DNA from: Dehalococcoidia bacterium
Lineage (GTDB): Bacteria > Chloroflexota > Dehalococcoidia > Lucifugimonadales > Lucifugimonadaceae
Assembly (NCBI GenBank): GCA_012959765.1
Contig: DUCO01000007.1
Coordinates: 1,336-65,335 of the forward strand
Reading direction: 5' to 3'
Length of the DNA stretch: 64,000 bases
Below, in pieces: positions 25,102 through 34,449 of the stretch. Every line of letters begins with the position of its first letter. Within the stretch, counting starts at the first letter, position 1. Position numbers and translations under genes: made by a program. The notes under the pieces were generated by a model. The model saw nothing but the letters and a program-made list of their open reading frames with translations, was not told where the DNA came from and made no database searches.

Positions 25102-25869
25102 CTAGTGCAACTGCACCGGAACATCCTTCATCAGGCCAGCGTCGTTCATCGAGTTCCACTCGTCGAGGAAAGTCTTGTTCCACTCGTCGGTCAGGTGGCT
25201 CTCGATCATGTCTTTGAACACTGGCCAGAACACGATGATTCCGTCGGCACCATCGCTAAGCGCAGCCTCGGCAGTTTCTACCGATCGTACGAGTGCAGCA
25301 GTGATAAACGGTCGATCCGCCCATCCTTCGAACATGTCCTGACAATCACGGATTAGCTTGGTTGGGTCGGCTCCAACGTCCTTAAACGGCTCACAGAACG
25401 GAAGCACGTGGGTCACGCCAGCCTGGGCGACCGCGGCAGCCTGCGGCAGTGTAAATACCGTTGTGCAGAAAGTGGGGATTCCGGCCTTTTTCAGTTCGGA
25501 AAATGCACCCAGCGCGTGTGCTGATGCAGGGATTTTCAAAATGATTTGATCGGACATTTTGGTGAATACTTCACCAACATCGAGTAGTTCCTGGGTCGAA
25601 TGACCATCGATCTCGATCACGACTGGCTTGTCGGTGATATCGAGGTAGCGCTGAGTTAGATCAGTGATCTGGCCGTACTTCTGAACCATCTGGTTCAGCA
25701 CCACGGTGTTAGTCACAATTCCAGCGGCTCCACGATCCAGCCACTCGCCAAGATCCTCAGGGTCGCCAGCCAGCCAAATCGCCGGGCCACTCCCCGTAAT
25801 TCGTGCGTTTTCTGCCGTGCCGAAAAGTGGTTCGGTCAGCTTTGCAGATGTTCCATTCTTCGTAGCCAA
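25102..25869 (-). CDS. tal: Transaldolase family protein
   Basis: A 255-residue class I aldolase of the short transaldolase family. The open frame extends upstream, but the start is set at TTG 25869 because GGAG lies 7 bases before it and the protein similarity begins with ATKNGTSAKLTEPLFG. Key regions are GAAGIVTNTVVLNQM, the Schiff-base lysine in DQIILKIPAS, FCTTVFTLPQAAAVAQAG and FITAALVRSVETAEAALSDGADGIIVFWPVF. It transfers a dihydroxyacetone unit in the non-oxidative pentose phosphate pathway or cleaves fructose-6-phosphate in an Fsa-like reaction. Which of the two is uncertain. Confidence 0.85.
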   Translation of the reverse strand: MATKNGTSAKLTEPLFGTAENARITGSGPAIWLAGDPEDLGEWLDRGAAGIVTNTVVLNQMVQKYGQITDLTQRYLDITDKPVVIEIDGHSTQELLDVGEVFTKMSDQIILKIPASAHALGAFSELKKAGIPTFCTTVFTLPQAAAVAQAGVTHVLPFCEPFKDVGADPTKLIRDCQDMFEGWADRPFITAALVRSVETAEAALSDGADGIIVFWPVFKDMIESHLTDEWNKTFLDEWNSMNDAGLMKDVPVQLH

Positions 25870-26179
25870 GGTGATACTCCGTACTTGTTGTGACCGACTG
25901 GAGCGATGCCGCCGGTCGAATTCAACCCTCAAATTTAGATGCCGAAAGTGTAACGCCTGAGCCGAAACAATGTTTTGCGACTTTCTGATGAGGCGTGACG
26001 CCCGCGCAAACGCGCCTGTCTCCATTAATTCGGCTCGATGCCAATCTTGAAAAACATCACGAAAGCGATTCGAATACTGGCTTTTCGGATGGCGAATTCT
26101 CGTGACACACTGGGTGCCATTAAATAAGTGATCAATGCCGCTGGCGCACAGGTAATACCACGAAGGATTTCGAGCAACG
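25870..26179. other. 310-base divergent intergenic region
   Basis: This stretch separates the divergent transaldolase and LarA-like genes and should contain both promoters. Short open frames occur on both strands, including a 29-codon plus-strand one from ATG 26039, but none resembles a known protein. GGA about 16 bases before the ATG at 26180 is the only ribosome-binding candidate on the plus side. I saw no clear repeat or terminator. Confidence 0.4.
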
Positions 26180-27493
26180 ATGACCCCGATAGAAATCGAC
26201 ATTCCATACGGCAGCAACATGATGCGAGCGAATTTGCCTGCGGGCACCTTGCTGGGCACGCTCGACGTTACCGACACCACCGGTCTTGAAGATCGGGATC
26301 GTGCAATTCGTGAAGCACTTGAGAACCCGATCGGTCTCGACAAGAATATTTTCGAAATCGTAAATCCCGGTGAAACCGTCGCTATCGTGGTGCCTGACTC
26401 ATTCCGAACCACCCGAATTGAGCAAGTACTGCCAGTGCTCATCGATGGCTTGCTCGAAGCCGGAATATCAGAAAATGATATCTCGTTCATTTACGCAACT
26501 GGAACCCACCGTGGGCCAGCCCCCGAAGAAGAGCGGAAAATTCTCGGCGACGGCATCTACCAACGGTTCAAAGACCAGGCCTACTCGCACGATCCGCGGG
26601 ATGAAAGCAACCTTGTTTACGTCGGAACAACCAGCCGCGGAACCAGAGTTCACCTCAACAAACGTGTGCACGAAGCCGATCGAATCATCGCGACAGGAGC
26701 GGTTGTTCTGCACTATTTTGGTGGTTTTGGTGGTGGACGAAAATCCATTGTTCCGGGTGTTGCTTCTATCGAGTCGATTGCCAGCAACCATTCGATGAAT
26801 CTGCACCCCACTGAAGACCAGATAGACCCCGCAGTTCGCATCGGTGGTCTAGAGGGCAACCCGGTCGCTGAGGACATGCTGGAAGCTACACAGCAAAGTC
26901 ATGTCGACTACATCGTCAACACTGTGCTCAACCGAAACAGCGAGATCGCCGCGGTGTTCGCTGGCGAGCTGGATGCTGCGCACCTGGAAGCAACCAAGCT
27001 TGCACACAGCCAGTTCGCTACCGATATTTCCGAACAGGCCGACATCGTTATCGCGGCCTCTCCGGCGACACAGAATTTTGTTCAAACACACAAGGCGCTT
27101 TTCAACGCCTATCAGGCAGTTAAGCCGGATGGACGGATCATTCTGCTGGCGCCATGCCCCGAAGGGCTGGGCGGCGAGCAGTTCGCCAAGTGGCTTCGAT
27201 TAGGCAGCAGGGAAGCGATCATTGCGGGCTTGCGAAAAGAGAGCGAAATTAACGGCCAAACTGCACTTTCCACGATTCAAAAAGCCCCGATCACTTACGT
27301 CGTGACCGAGATGACCGACGACGAAGTGCAGATGATGCGGGGACGGACAACCGAGTCGCTGGAAGATGCCATCAGTAAGGCGTTTGCTGATCTCGCAGCT
27401 GACGGTCGACCCGATCCAACCGTCTACCTCATGCCGTCGGCAGCCTACACGGTGCCGTTCAGCAAACTCCCGGTCGTCACGGCTGTCGGTTGA
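26180..27493 (+). CDS. LarA-family nickel-pincer enzyme (lactate racemase-like)
   Basis: A 437-residue DUF2088/LarA protein. Residues of Lactobacillus LarA that bind the nickel-pincer cofactor are all present with nearly the same numbering: His110 (ATGTHRG), His178 (LHYFGGFGGGRK), Lys188 (cofactor attachment) and His204 (SNHSMN). The family includes lactate racemase and racemases or epimerases of other 2-hydroxyacids and sugar acids. larB, larC and larE for cofactor synthesis are not in view. A fused D-2-hydroxyacid dehydrogenase lies 1.3 kb downstream, which fits a role in stereo-conversion before oxidation. Confidence 0.88.
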   Translation: MTPIEIDIPYGSNMMRANLPAGTLLGTLDVTDTTGLEDRDRAIREALENPIGLDKNIFEIVNPGETVAIVVPDSFRTTRIEQVLPVLIDGLLEAGISENDISFIYATGTHRGPAPEEERKILGDGIYQRFKDQAYSHDPRDESNLVYVGTTSRGTRVHLNKRVHEADRIIATGAVVLHYFGGFGGGRKSIVPGVASIESIASNHSMNLHPTEDQIDPAVRIGGLEGNPVAEDMLEATQQSHVDYIVNTVLNRNSEIAAVFAGELDAAHLEATKLAHSQFATDISEQADIVIAASPATQNFVQTHKALFNAYQAVKPDGRIILLAPCPEGLGGEQFAKWLRLGSREAIIAGLRKESEINGQTALSTIQKAPITYVVTEMTDDEVQMMRGRTTESLEDAISKAFADLAADGRPDPTVYLMPSAAYTVPFSKLPVVTAVG

Positions 27494-27600
27494 ATCGAAT
27501 CCTAGGAAATTGCATAGTAGCGTCGGAATAAGCGAAATCACCGACGTCGGTGAACGCACTCAGGCACAAACTACCAACATCGACCCGGGCTGGATTCACG

Positions 27601-28806
27601 ATGAAACTGATAAACGTATTCCTGATTGCACTCCGACTTGGCGTCACTTCGTTTGGCGGGCCAATCGCACACGTCGGATACTTTCGACAGGAATACGTGG
27701 CGAGGCGAGGCTGGCTCGATGATAAGGCGTTTAACGATCTGGTCGCCCTGTGCCAGTTGCTGCCCGGACCGACAAGTAGTCAGCTTGGCATTGCGATTGG
27801 CACTTTGCGGACCGGGCGCATTGGCGGGTTCCTGGCGTGGTTCGGGTTCACGATGCCGTCGGCTCTCATATTGATTGCGTTAGCCTATGGCGTAGCTGAA
27901 GTCGATGACGTGGCGAATTCTGAGTGGCTGCACGGGCTAAAGTTGGCTGTAGTCGCTGTCGTCGGACTGGCCGTGTGGAGTATGGCGGGCTCGCTCTGGA
28001 CTGACCGACGGCGTATCACTATCGGGATAGCAGCAGCGGTATTTCTTCTGGTGATGCCGGGAGCGGCGTGGCAGATAGCCGTGATTGTTATTGGCGCCCT
28101 TGCTGGCGTCTTGCTGTTTCGGAACTCAGCCTCCGGCAGCGGCGATAACGCCTCCGATTCGTCGGGCTCAAAGACCCTCGCACTGGTGATACTCGCACTA
28201 TTCTTCGTGTTGTTGGTGACGTTGCCGGTGATCGCCGATGCGACCGGTCGTGAAGACATCGATGTGTTTGAAAACTTCTATCGATCAGGATCACTGGTGT
28301 TCGGTGGTGGACACGTCGTTCTGCCGTTGATTCAAGCTGAAACGGTCGGTGCCGGGTACGTTGACAACGATCAATTCGTTGCTGGATATGGCGCGACTCA
28401 GGCTGTTCCGGGGCCGTTATTTACGTTCGCCTCGTATCTCGGTGCAGCGATGGACGAAGGTATTTTTGGACAAAAATGGATAGCCGGCCTGGTCACGTTG
28501 GTCGCAATTTACGTTCCGTCGTTCCTGTTGGTTTGGGGAGTGCTGCCGTTCTGGACGCGCTTGTCGGGCAGCACCCGTGTTCGAGGCGCGATAGCGGGCA
28601 GTAATGCGGCGGTTGTCGGTCTATTGCTTGCAGCGCTTTACGACCCGATCTGGACGGGTAGCGTGTTTAAACCTGAGGACTTCGGCTTGGTGATAGTGCT
28701 GTTCGGACTTCTGACGATTTGGAAAATGCCGCCGTGGTCGGTGGTAATCATCGCCGCTGCTGGCGGTTACGCACTTGCGTTTGTCTCCGACTTAAATTTC
28801 TATTGA
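27601..28806 (+). CDS. chrA: Chromate transporter family protein ChrA (two-domain)
   Basis: About 401 residues with two homologous CHR domains: the first starts FLIALRLGVTSFGGPIAHVGYFRQEYV with CQLLPGPTSSQLGIAIG; the second has FYRSGSLVFGGGHVVLPLIQAETV with GYGATQAVPGPLFTFASYLGA. The paired GGP/GGGH and PGP motifs define the family, which exports chromate or sulfate-like anions. ATG 27601 is chosen because the CHR domain begins right after it; GTG 27550 would add 17 unconserved residues. The stop is immediately before the convergent dehydrogenase gene. True substrate in a marine organism is uncertain. Confidence 0.92.
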   Translation: MKLINVFLIALRLGVTSFGGPIAHVGYFRQEYVARRGWLDDKAFNDLVALCQLLPGPTSSQLGIAIGTLRTGRIGGFLAWFGFTMPSALILIALAYGVAEVDDVANSEWLHGLKLAVVAVVGLAVWSMAGSLWTDRRRITIGIAAAVFLLVMPGAAWQIAVIVIGALAGVLLFRNSASGSGDNASDSSGSKTLALVILALFFVLLVTLPVIADATGREDIDVFENFYRSGSLVFGGGHVVLPLIQAETVGAGYVDNDQFVAGYGATQAVPGPLFTFASYLGAAMDEGIFGQKWIAGLVTLVAIYVPSFLLVWGVLPFWTRLSGSTRVRGAIAGSNAAVVGLLLAALYDPIWTGSVFKPEDFGLVIVLFGLLTIWKMPPWSVVIIAAAGGYALAFVSDLNFY

Positions 28807-28807
28807 G

Positions 28808-31717
28808 CTAGTCGAACAGGGCGTCGGCCAAAATCTCAACGACATGGCGAGATTCCCGCTCAGTGTTGAAGCCGATTTGCTCTCTGCATGAAACGCCAGA
28901 AGTAGCGATTTCTGTACTCGATTCAGTACTACGGATGACAGGGAACAATCTGTCTTCGCCAGCCTTTGTCGCAACATCAAGATGAGCCTTCTCGTAGCCG
29001 AACGAGCCGGCCATTCCGCAGCAACCTGCCGAAATTTCGGTCGCTGAAAACCCGGGCGGCAGGTTAAGCGCCTCGAGAGAACTCGACGTGCCAGTGAGTG
29101 CTCTCTGGTGGCAGTGACCGAAGAATTTCACCTGCTTTTCGGCGTCTGACCACTCGATTTGCTGCCCTTCGTCACCGGTCGTCTCTACGAGTAACTCTTC
29201 GATAGTGATCACCGCGCCAGCGACTTGTTTAGCCTTTTCGTCGCTATCCAGTAGATCTGGCCAGTCATCTGTCATTGCCGAAACGCAACTCGCCTCGCAG
29301 CCAACGATTTTCACGCCCTGCTGCACGTACGGGTGCATCAGATCGACGTTGAAGCGAGCGTTTTCACCAGCCTGATCAAGCAGACCCTTCGAAATCATCG
29401 GTCGGCCACAGCATTTGCGGTCTTTCAACACAACCACTTCGAAACCCAGCGCTTCGAGCACCCGCGTGGCAGACATGCCAATGCTCGGGTGATTGAAGTT
29501 CATGAACGTGTCGTGGAACAAAACAATTTTGCCGCGGGTGTTCGAGCTCTGAGGCTTGTGTTTGGCGAACCATTTCTGGAACGTGTTGCGGACCACTTTG
29601 GGCGACGGTCGTGAGCGATCGAATCCGGCGACTTTCTCGAAAAGAAGCCTCACAGGAAACGACTGGGTCACGGCATTGGCAAGTGGTGCCACTGGAGCCG
29701 ACATAGAGCTGATTAGGTGGATATCAGCAACGAGTTTCGACGCCAGCGGAACTTTGCGATCCTTGTAGTACTGATACAGGTATTCGTACTTGATTTTCGC
29801 CATATCGACGTTAGCAGGGCATTCGGATTTACACGACTTGCAACCCAGGCACAGGTCGAGAACTTCAAGCATGCGTTTCGACGTAAACGAGTCCTGTTTT
29901 AGCGTTCCTGAAAGCACACCCCGCAGAGCGCTCGCCCTTCCGCGGGTCGAATGCTCCTCTTCGCGAGTAGCCATGAACGACGGGCACATCGCTCCTGTAT
30001 GCAACTGCCGACAGGCTCCAACCCCGACGCACATCTCCACCGCACCAGCGAACCCATCTTCAGCGTCGAAGTTCATCCGGGTCACGACGGGAGTGGTCTT
30101 GTAAGTGGGACCGATTCGGAGATTGTCTTTGATATCGGGCGTGTCGATAATCTTGCCCGGATTCATTATTCCGGTCGGATCGAACGTACTTTTGATATCC
30201 CGAAACGCCTGAACCAGATCAGATCCAAACAGCTTCTCAGCCCAGTGCCCCCGCACAATTCCATCGCCATGCTCACCCGAGAACGAACCTCCGAATTCCA
30301 TCACAAGTTCGGCGATATCTTTCGAAATGGCTTCCATTTTTTCGATACCAGACGATGTCTTGGGATCGATCAGTGGGCGAATGTGCAGGCAGCCGACACT
30401 GGCATGGCCGTAGTAACCGGCGCTTGTGCCGTGGCTCTTCACGACCTCGTCGAAACGCTTTACATACTCAGGCAATTTTTCTGGAGATACAGCGGTGTCT
30501 TCAACGAACGCCAGTGGCTTCGCCTGTCCGCCCACGCTCATCAGCAAGCCCTGATTCGCCCGCCTGAACTCACCGATCTGAACTTGCTCAGCCGCGGTGT
30601 AGAGCTTCGTCGTCGCATAGCCGAGCTTGAGCCGGACTAATTTTTCACTCAGTCGATCAAGTTTCGACCGGACCTCTGCCTCGTCGTCACCGGTAAATTC
30701 AACGAACAAAACATCGGTCGGATCGCCCTGTAAAAATCCGAGCGACCGGCTGAATCCAAGAGACTTACGAGCCTGGTTAATGATGATCGATCCGGTGTGC
30801 TCAATCGCAGCTGGTTCCTCTTCGAGGATCGCAACGGTCGCTTCCATCGCCTCGATGATGCTGTTGAAATGAACTACCCCGAACACCTTGTACTTCGGGA
30901 TCGGCACCAAATTGAGCTTTGCCCCGGTAACTGCTGCGAGAGTCCCTTCTGAGCCCACCATGACATCCGCCAAATTCAGAGAAGCCGGGTTGGCAGTTCG
31001 ATCGATGTTGTACCCACCGACTCGGCGAAGAATTTTCGGGAACCTGGCTTCCACAAGCGCGCTGGCTCGTGCCGATATTTCGCTGACTCCCCGATAAATG
31101 GCGCCTTCGAAACCAGATAATGCGAGTCGAGATTTAAGCGCCGCACCATCTTGCCGACCGACCACTATCTGCGATCCGTCCGATAGCGTGAGGTCCATTT
31201 CCAGTACGTGGTCAACAGTTAGCCCGTAGATAAGTGAATGGGTGCCGCAGGAGTTGTTGCCCATCGCTCCGCCGATGTTTGCACGGCTGGCGGTACTGGG
31301 ATCGGGTGTGAAAAACAGCCCCGATGACTTGAGTTGGCTGTTCAGGCCGTCAATGGTGATGCCGGTCTGCGCTTTTACCCACTTTTCTTCAGGGTTGATT
31401 TCCAGAACATTGTGCATGTACTTCGAGAAATCGATGACTATGGCGTGATTCACCGTTTGGCCCGATAGTCCGGTTCCACCACCACGCGGCAGCACTGAAA
31501 CGCCGTTTTGGTGGCAGATTTCGATTGTTGCCTGAACGTCGCCGGCATCCCGAGGTATTACAACCCCTATGGGCTCAATCTGGTAGATCGACGCATCGGT
31601 CGAATACATCTGCTTCGCAACGGCGTCGAACCGAACTTCTCCACCCAATGAGGCTCGCAGATCGGCTTCTAAATCACGAGTTGCTGAGTTCGGTTTCTGA
31701 CTCGATGAAACGATCAC
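28808..31717 (-). CDS. Fused FAD-linked oxidase / Fe-S / CCG-domain D-2-hydroxyacid dehydrogenase
   Basis: A 969-residue protein joining three modules usually encoded as GlcD-like and GlpC/GlcF-like subunits. The first half is a PCMH-type FAD domain (GVSVLPRGGGTGLSGQTVNHAI, DVMVGSEGTLAAVTGAKL) and FAD-oxidase C domain (SGEHGDG-I-VRGHWAEKLFG). Next come two [4Fe-4S] motifs, CVGVGACRQLHTGAMCPS and CLGCKSCKSECP. The last third has two CCG domains (RKCCGRPMISKG, ISAGCCGMAGSFG). It should oxidise D-lactate, glycolate or D-2-hydroxyglutarate and pass electrons to quinone or cytochrome. Its stop lies one base from that of the convergent chrA. The LarA-like gene nearby suggests lactate-type substrates. 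Confidence 0.92.
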   Translation of the reverse strand: MIVSSSQKPNSATRDLEADLRASLGGEVRFDAVAKQMYSTDASIYQIEPIGVVIPRDAGDVQATIEICHQNGVSVLPRGGGTGLSGQTVNHAIVIDFSKYMHNVLEINPEEKWVKAQTGITIDGLNSQLKSSGLFFTPDPSTASRANIGGAMGNNSCGTHSLIYGLTVDHVLEMDLTLSDGSQIVVGRQDGAALKSRLALSGFEGAIYRGVSEISARASALVEARFPKILRRVGGYNIDRTANPASLNLADVMVGSEGTLAAVTGAKLNLVPIPKYKVFGVVHFNSIIEAMEATVAILEEEPAAIEHTGSIIINQARKSLGFSRSLGFLQGDPTDVLFVEFTGDDEAEVRSKLDRLSEKLVRLKLGYATTKLYTAAEQVQIGEFRRANQGLLMSVGGQAKPLAFVEDTAVSPEKLPEYVKRFDEVVKSHGTSAGYYGHASVGCLHIRPLIDPKTSSGIEKMEAISKDIAELVMEFGGSFSGEHGDGIVRGHWAEKLFGSDLVQAFRDIKSTFDPTGIMNPGKIIDTPDIKDNLRIGPTYKTTPVVTRMNFDAEDGFAGAVEMCVGVGACRQLHTGAMCPSFMATREEEHSTRGRASALRGVLSGTLKQDSFTSKRMLEVLDLCLGCKSCKSECPANVDMAKIKYEYLYQYYKDRKVPLASKLVADIHLISSMSAPVAPLANAVTQSFPVRLLFEKVAGFDRSRPSPKVVRNTFQKWFAKHKPQSSNTRGKIVLFHDTFMNFNHPSIGMSATRVLEALGFEVVVLKDRKCCGRPMISKGLLDQAGENARFNVDLMHPYVQQGVKIVGCEASCVSAMTDDWPDLLDSDEKAKQVAGAVITIEELLVETTGDEGQQIEWSDAEKQVKFFGHCHQRALTGTSSSLEALNLPPGFSATEISAGCCGMAGSFGYEKAHLDVATKAGEDRLFPVIRSTESSTEIATSGVSCREQIGFNTERESRHVVEILADALFD

Positions 31718-31719
31718 GA

Positions 31720-32712
31720 CTATTCTTCCGCCTCTGCGACCTGAACCGCTTGATCCGTCTCGCCCTCTTCTTCTTCGTCGCTACCGGGTAGGATCATCGA
31801 CATGACCACGCTACCGACCAGAATCCCAATGATGATGACGAGAGAAAGGTAGATATCGCCAAGTTCACTGATGACGTGGAAGTCGTGCAGGGCTTCCTCG
31901 ACGATCATCTTCAGTCCGACAAAGCCGAGAATCAGCGCCAGACCGTACTGCAGATATCGGAACAGTCGAACCATTCCAACCAGCAAGAAGAACAGCGGGC
32001 GCATGCCAAGCACGGCCATTGCGTTCGAAGACCACACGACAAACGGGTCGTCGGTAATTCCAAACACCGTTGGTATCGAATCGATGGCGAACACCACGTC
32101 GGTGGTGCCCAGAACCAGAACTACCAGCAGGAACGGAGTAACCGCTCGCACGCCGTTCATCTTGGTGAAGAACTTTGTGCCATCGTATTCGGTGCTTACC
32201 GGCATGAACCGGCGGAACAACCGAACAGTGATGTTTCTGCTGGGATCGACTTCCTGCTCGCCAGCAAATGCCAGCTTGTAGGCGGTGTAGATGAGGAACG
32301 CACCGAGTATGAACAGGAACCACGAGAACGCCGTGATGACGGCAACCCCGATGGCAATGAACACCGCTCGAGCGAGCAACGCGCCAACGATACCGAACAG
32401 CAGGCCCTTCGCCTGATACTGCTTCGGCAGGTTGAAATAACCAAATATGACGATGAAGACGAACAGGTTGTCGATGCTGAGAGCACGTTCCGCCACGTAT
32501 CCGGTGACGTATTCGAGCCCCTGATGACTGTTACCCGCTGTGTATACCCAGACCCCAACGACAGCGGCGACGAGTGTCCAGAACACCGTCAGCCAGGCTG
32601 CTTCTTTCATTCCGACTTCATGATCTTTGCGAGTCAGAATTAGGAGATCAAAAACTAGAAGAACTACGAGCGCAACGTTGAAAATTAACCAGTGATTGAA
32701 ACTCTCGAGCAA
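31720..32712 (-). CDS. TerC family integral membrane protein
   Basis: A 330-residue TerC/Alx-type protein with about nine membrane segments. Family signature ERALSIDNLFVFIVIFGYF carries the conserved Asp-Asn; a second copy of the acidic pattern is VLGTTDVVFAIDSIPTVFGI. TerC/Alx proteins are implicated in manganese export and metallation of secreted proteins; tellurite resistance is the historical name. The C-terminal 20 residues are very acidic (GSDEEEEGETDQAV). The stop is 2 bases from the start of the downstream dehydrogenase gene, so the two may be co-transcribed. Confidence 0.93.
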   Translation of the reverse strand: MLESFNHWLIFNVALVVLLVFDLLILTRKDHEVGMKEAAWLTVFWTLVAAVVGVWVYTAGNSHQGLEYVTGYVAERALSIDNLFVFIVIFGYFNLPKQYQAKGLLFGIVGALLARAVFIAIGVAVITAFSWFLFILGAFLIYTAYKLAFAGEQEVDPSRNITVRLFRRFMPVSTEYDGTKFFTKMNGVRAVTPFLLVVLVLGTTDVVFAIDSIPTVFGITDDPFVVWSSNAMAVLGMRPLFFLLVGMVRLFRYLQYGLALILGFVGLKMIVEEALHDFHVISELGDIYLSLVIIIGILVGSVVMSMILPGSDEEEEGETDQAVQVAEAEE

Positions 32713-32872
32713 CAGATATACGTCTTTCTACGCGTGATGCGTAAATTTATTTTGGATAAGCGGGCAGTGTAATTCTACGGGCGCGGCAATCCGGCGACAA
32801 AATTAGCACAGAGTTTTGAGGTGGGTGGAAGAATGTAGTTGGCCAGATCCCAATCGCCTGGCAATTTCCTAC

Positions 32873-33712
32873 TTACGCAGTTTTGCTGATCTTGTAGGTA
32901 TTGTTGCCACGAGGTGTCTTTACTTTCACCTCGTCGCCCAACCTATGACCGAGAATTGCGGAACCAACTGGCGACACGATCGAAATCTTGCTGGCCAGCG
33001 GGTTCGCTTCGTTCGGCTCAACGAGCTGGTACTTGATCGTCTTGTTGGTTTCGGTATCTGTTAGCTCGATCTTCGAACCGATGTGAACTCGAGTTGCGTC
33101 CTGCTCGGAGGCGTCGATGATCACAGCTACCTTGAGCGTGGCTTCAATTTCGCGAATCTTTCCAACGGCCATGCCCTGAGCTTCACGAGCTGCTTCGAGC
33201 GGTGCGTTTTCACGAACGTCACCATCGGCTGCGGCCCGCTGAATGTCGGCAACAATTTTGATGCGCTCTTCTTGCAATGAAGCAAGCTGCTTGGTCATAT
33301 CGTTGTAACCGCTCTGGGTCAACTTCACACTTCGAGTTGGGTTCTGAACGACAACCGCTCTGGATGATGTGCGTGACTTTCGGAGTCGCAAATGCTGGGC
33401 AAGATTAACTTCGATGTGCTCTTTCTTCTTAAGGAAAGTAAGGAAAAGCTTCACAGCGCTCAGTCGTTCAGTAGCATCACGAGTTGCGGTCTTAGCGCCG
33501 AAAATCTCGTTGTACTCACCAATTTCAGATGGAATGATGGTGTCGATCAGGCGGTCAGCGCCCATCCAGCGGACGAATTTGGCAATCTCAGGCTGTGCCG
33601 ACTTCTTGGTGTCTTGTGGCATCTGCCTTACATATGTCTGAAACGCTTCGTTCAGCGATAGTGTCGCTTGTTCTTCCTGTGTAGTTTCCGGTGCTTCAGA
33701 CGCCATTGCCAT
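32873..33712 (-). CDS. greA: GreA/GreB-type transcription cleavage factor with N-terminal SAM-like domain
   Basis: A 279-residue protein. Residues about 125-279 form a normal GreA: an N-terminal coiled coil with the acidic tip DGDVRENAPLEAAREAQ (corresponding to GDLKENAEYHAAREQQ of E. coli GreA, whose Asp and Glu hold the catalytic Mg) and a C-terminal FKBP-like domain (SPVGSAILGHRLGDEVKV). It rescues backtracked RNA polymerase by stimulating transcript cleavage. The first 120 residues are extra: SLNEAFQTYV, KFVRWMGADRLIDTIIPSEI and RLSAVKLFLTFLKKKEHIEVNLAQHL read like the helical core-binding domain of tyrosine recombinases (XerC/D type). GreA is usually about 158 residues, so this is a fusion or a lineage-specific extension. 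Confidence 0.9.
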   Translation of the reverse strand: MAMASEAPETTQEEQATLSLNEAFQTYVRQMPQDTKKSAQPEIAKFVRWMGADRLIDTIIPSEIGEYNEIFGAKTATRDATERLSAVKLFLTFLKKKEHIEVNLAQHLRLRKSRTSSRAVVVQNPTRSVKLTQSGYNDMTKQLASLQEERIKIVADIQRAAADGDVRENAPLEAAREAQGMAVGKIREIEATLKVAVIIDASEQDATRVHIGSKIELTDTETNKTIKYQLVEPNEANPLASKISIVSPVGSAILGHRLGDEVKVKTPRGNNTYKISKTA

Positions 33713-33831
33713 GTTTTGCCTATTTCTGTGGGGTGTGGTCGAACCAATTTCCCACGCTGGATTTCAGGAGAACAATCCCTTAATGATAGTTACGGGAATT
33801 TGAGACCGCAAATAATTAGGTTCAAATTCGT

Positions 33832-33860
33832 TTGACACCCTTGGATGTCGAACTTAAAAT
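33832..33860 (+). promoter_or_regulatory. Sigma-70-type promoter for rpmH-rnpA-yidD
   Basis: TTGACA at 33832-33837 and TAAAAT at 33855-33860 are separated by 17 bases, nearly ideal for housekeeping sigma. The start of rpmH lies 76 bases downstream, leaving a leader with no obvious attenuator. Confidence 0.8.
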
Positions 33861-33935
33861 CAATCTTTACCCACCTGTAATAATTCGGGTCATATAACCT
33901 CCGGGGTCTGGGCCTTCGGGCTTCCCACTACTAAT

Positions 33936-34073
33936 ATGCCAAAGCGTACCTACCAACCAAAATCCCGCCGTCGCATGCGCGTTCACGGCTTCCGTTCACG
34001 AATGAGCACCAAAGGCGGTCGTGCGGTTCTAGCACGTCGCCGTGGCAAGGGCAGGATGCGGCTAACCGTTTAG
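33936..34073 (+). CDS. rpmH: 50S ribosomal protein L34
   Basis: A 45-residue basic protein starting [19 protein letters not shown] and ending with [12 protein letters not shown], which matches L34 from end to end. It is a component of the large ribosomal subunit near the exit tunnel. It is first in the conserved rpmH-rnpA-yidD-yidC-jag order, which is often near the replication origin, although dnaA and DnaA boxes are not visible here. A good promoter lies at 33832-33860. Confidence 0.97.
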   Translation: MPKRTYQPKSRRRMRVHGFRSRMSTKGGRAVLARRRGKGRMRLTV

Positions 34074-34086
34074 TAAACCGCATTCT

Positions 34087-34449
34087 GTGTCACTACCTAC
34101 CAAACAACGAATTAGAAAGCCGGCGGAGTTCCGTCGTGTTTTCGCGCACGGTCGCCGGGCTTCGAACCCGCTCACCAATGTTGTTGCTGCACCGAACGAT
34201 CTTTCTTATGTAAGGGTCGGCCTCTCGGTAAGCAAACGCGTTGGGTCTGCCGTGACCAGGAATCTGGTGAAGCGTCGAATACGAAACGCTTTTGCCAGCA
34301 TGAACATCACCGAAGGCTGGGACGTCGTTGTAACTGCAAAACCGCAATCATCGTTAGTGGCATACTCGGAACTGGACGAGGCGATTCAAAAGTCGATTAT
34401 CCGGCTTGGTATCGAGTTCACTCCAGATTCTGGGCAGGCGGTGCTGTAA
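34087..34449 (+). CDS. rnpA: Ribonuclease P protein component
   Basis: A 120-residue basic protein, start GTG 34087, only 13 bases after rpmH. RIRKPAEFRRVFAHGRRAS and VGLSVSKRVGSAVTRNLVKRRIRNAF contain the RNR-type signature of RnpA (here TRNLVKRRIR). It binds the RNase P RNA and helps process tRNA 5' ends. Its TAA overlaps the ATG of yidD by one base, so translation is coupled. Confidence 0.95.
   Translation: MSLPTKQRIRKPAEFRRVFAHGRRASNPLTNVVAAPNDLSYVRVGLSVSKRVGSAVTRNLVKRRIRNAFASMNITEGWDVVVTAKPQSSLVAYSELDEAIQKSIIRLGIEFTPDSGQAVL

Noticed and set aside
26039-26128. 29-codon plus-strand frame MPILKNITKAIRILAF in the transaldolase-LarA gap
   Set aside because: No ribosome-binding site, no homologue recognised, and it sits in a divergent promoter region.
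25870-26490. Upstream extension of the transaldolase frame
   Set aside because: The extension is antisense to the LarA-like gene and has no family similarity. TTG 25869 with GGAG in front is a much better start.
33713-33935. Possible replication origin before rpmH
   Set aside because: Gene order is origin-like, but I found no cluster of TTATCCACA boxes and no dnaA or dnaN next to it.
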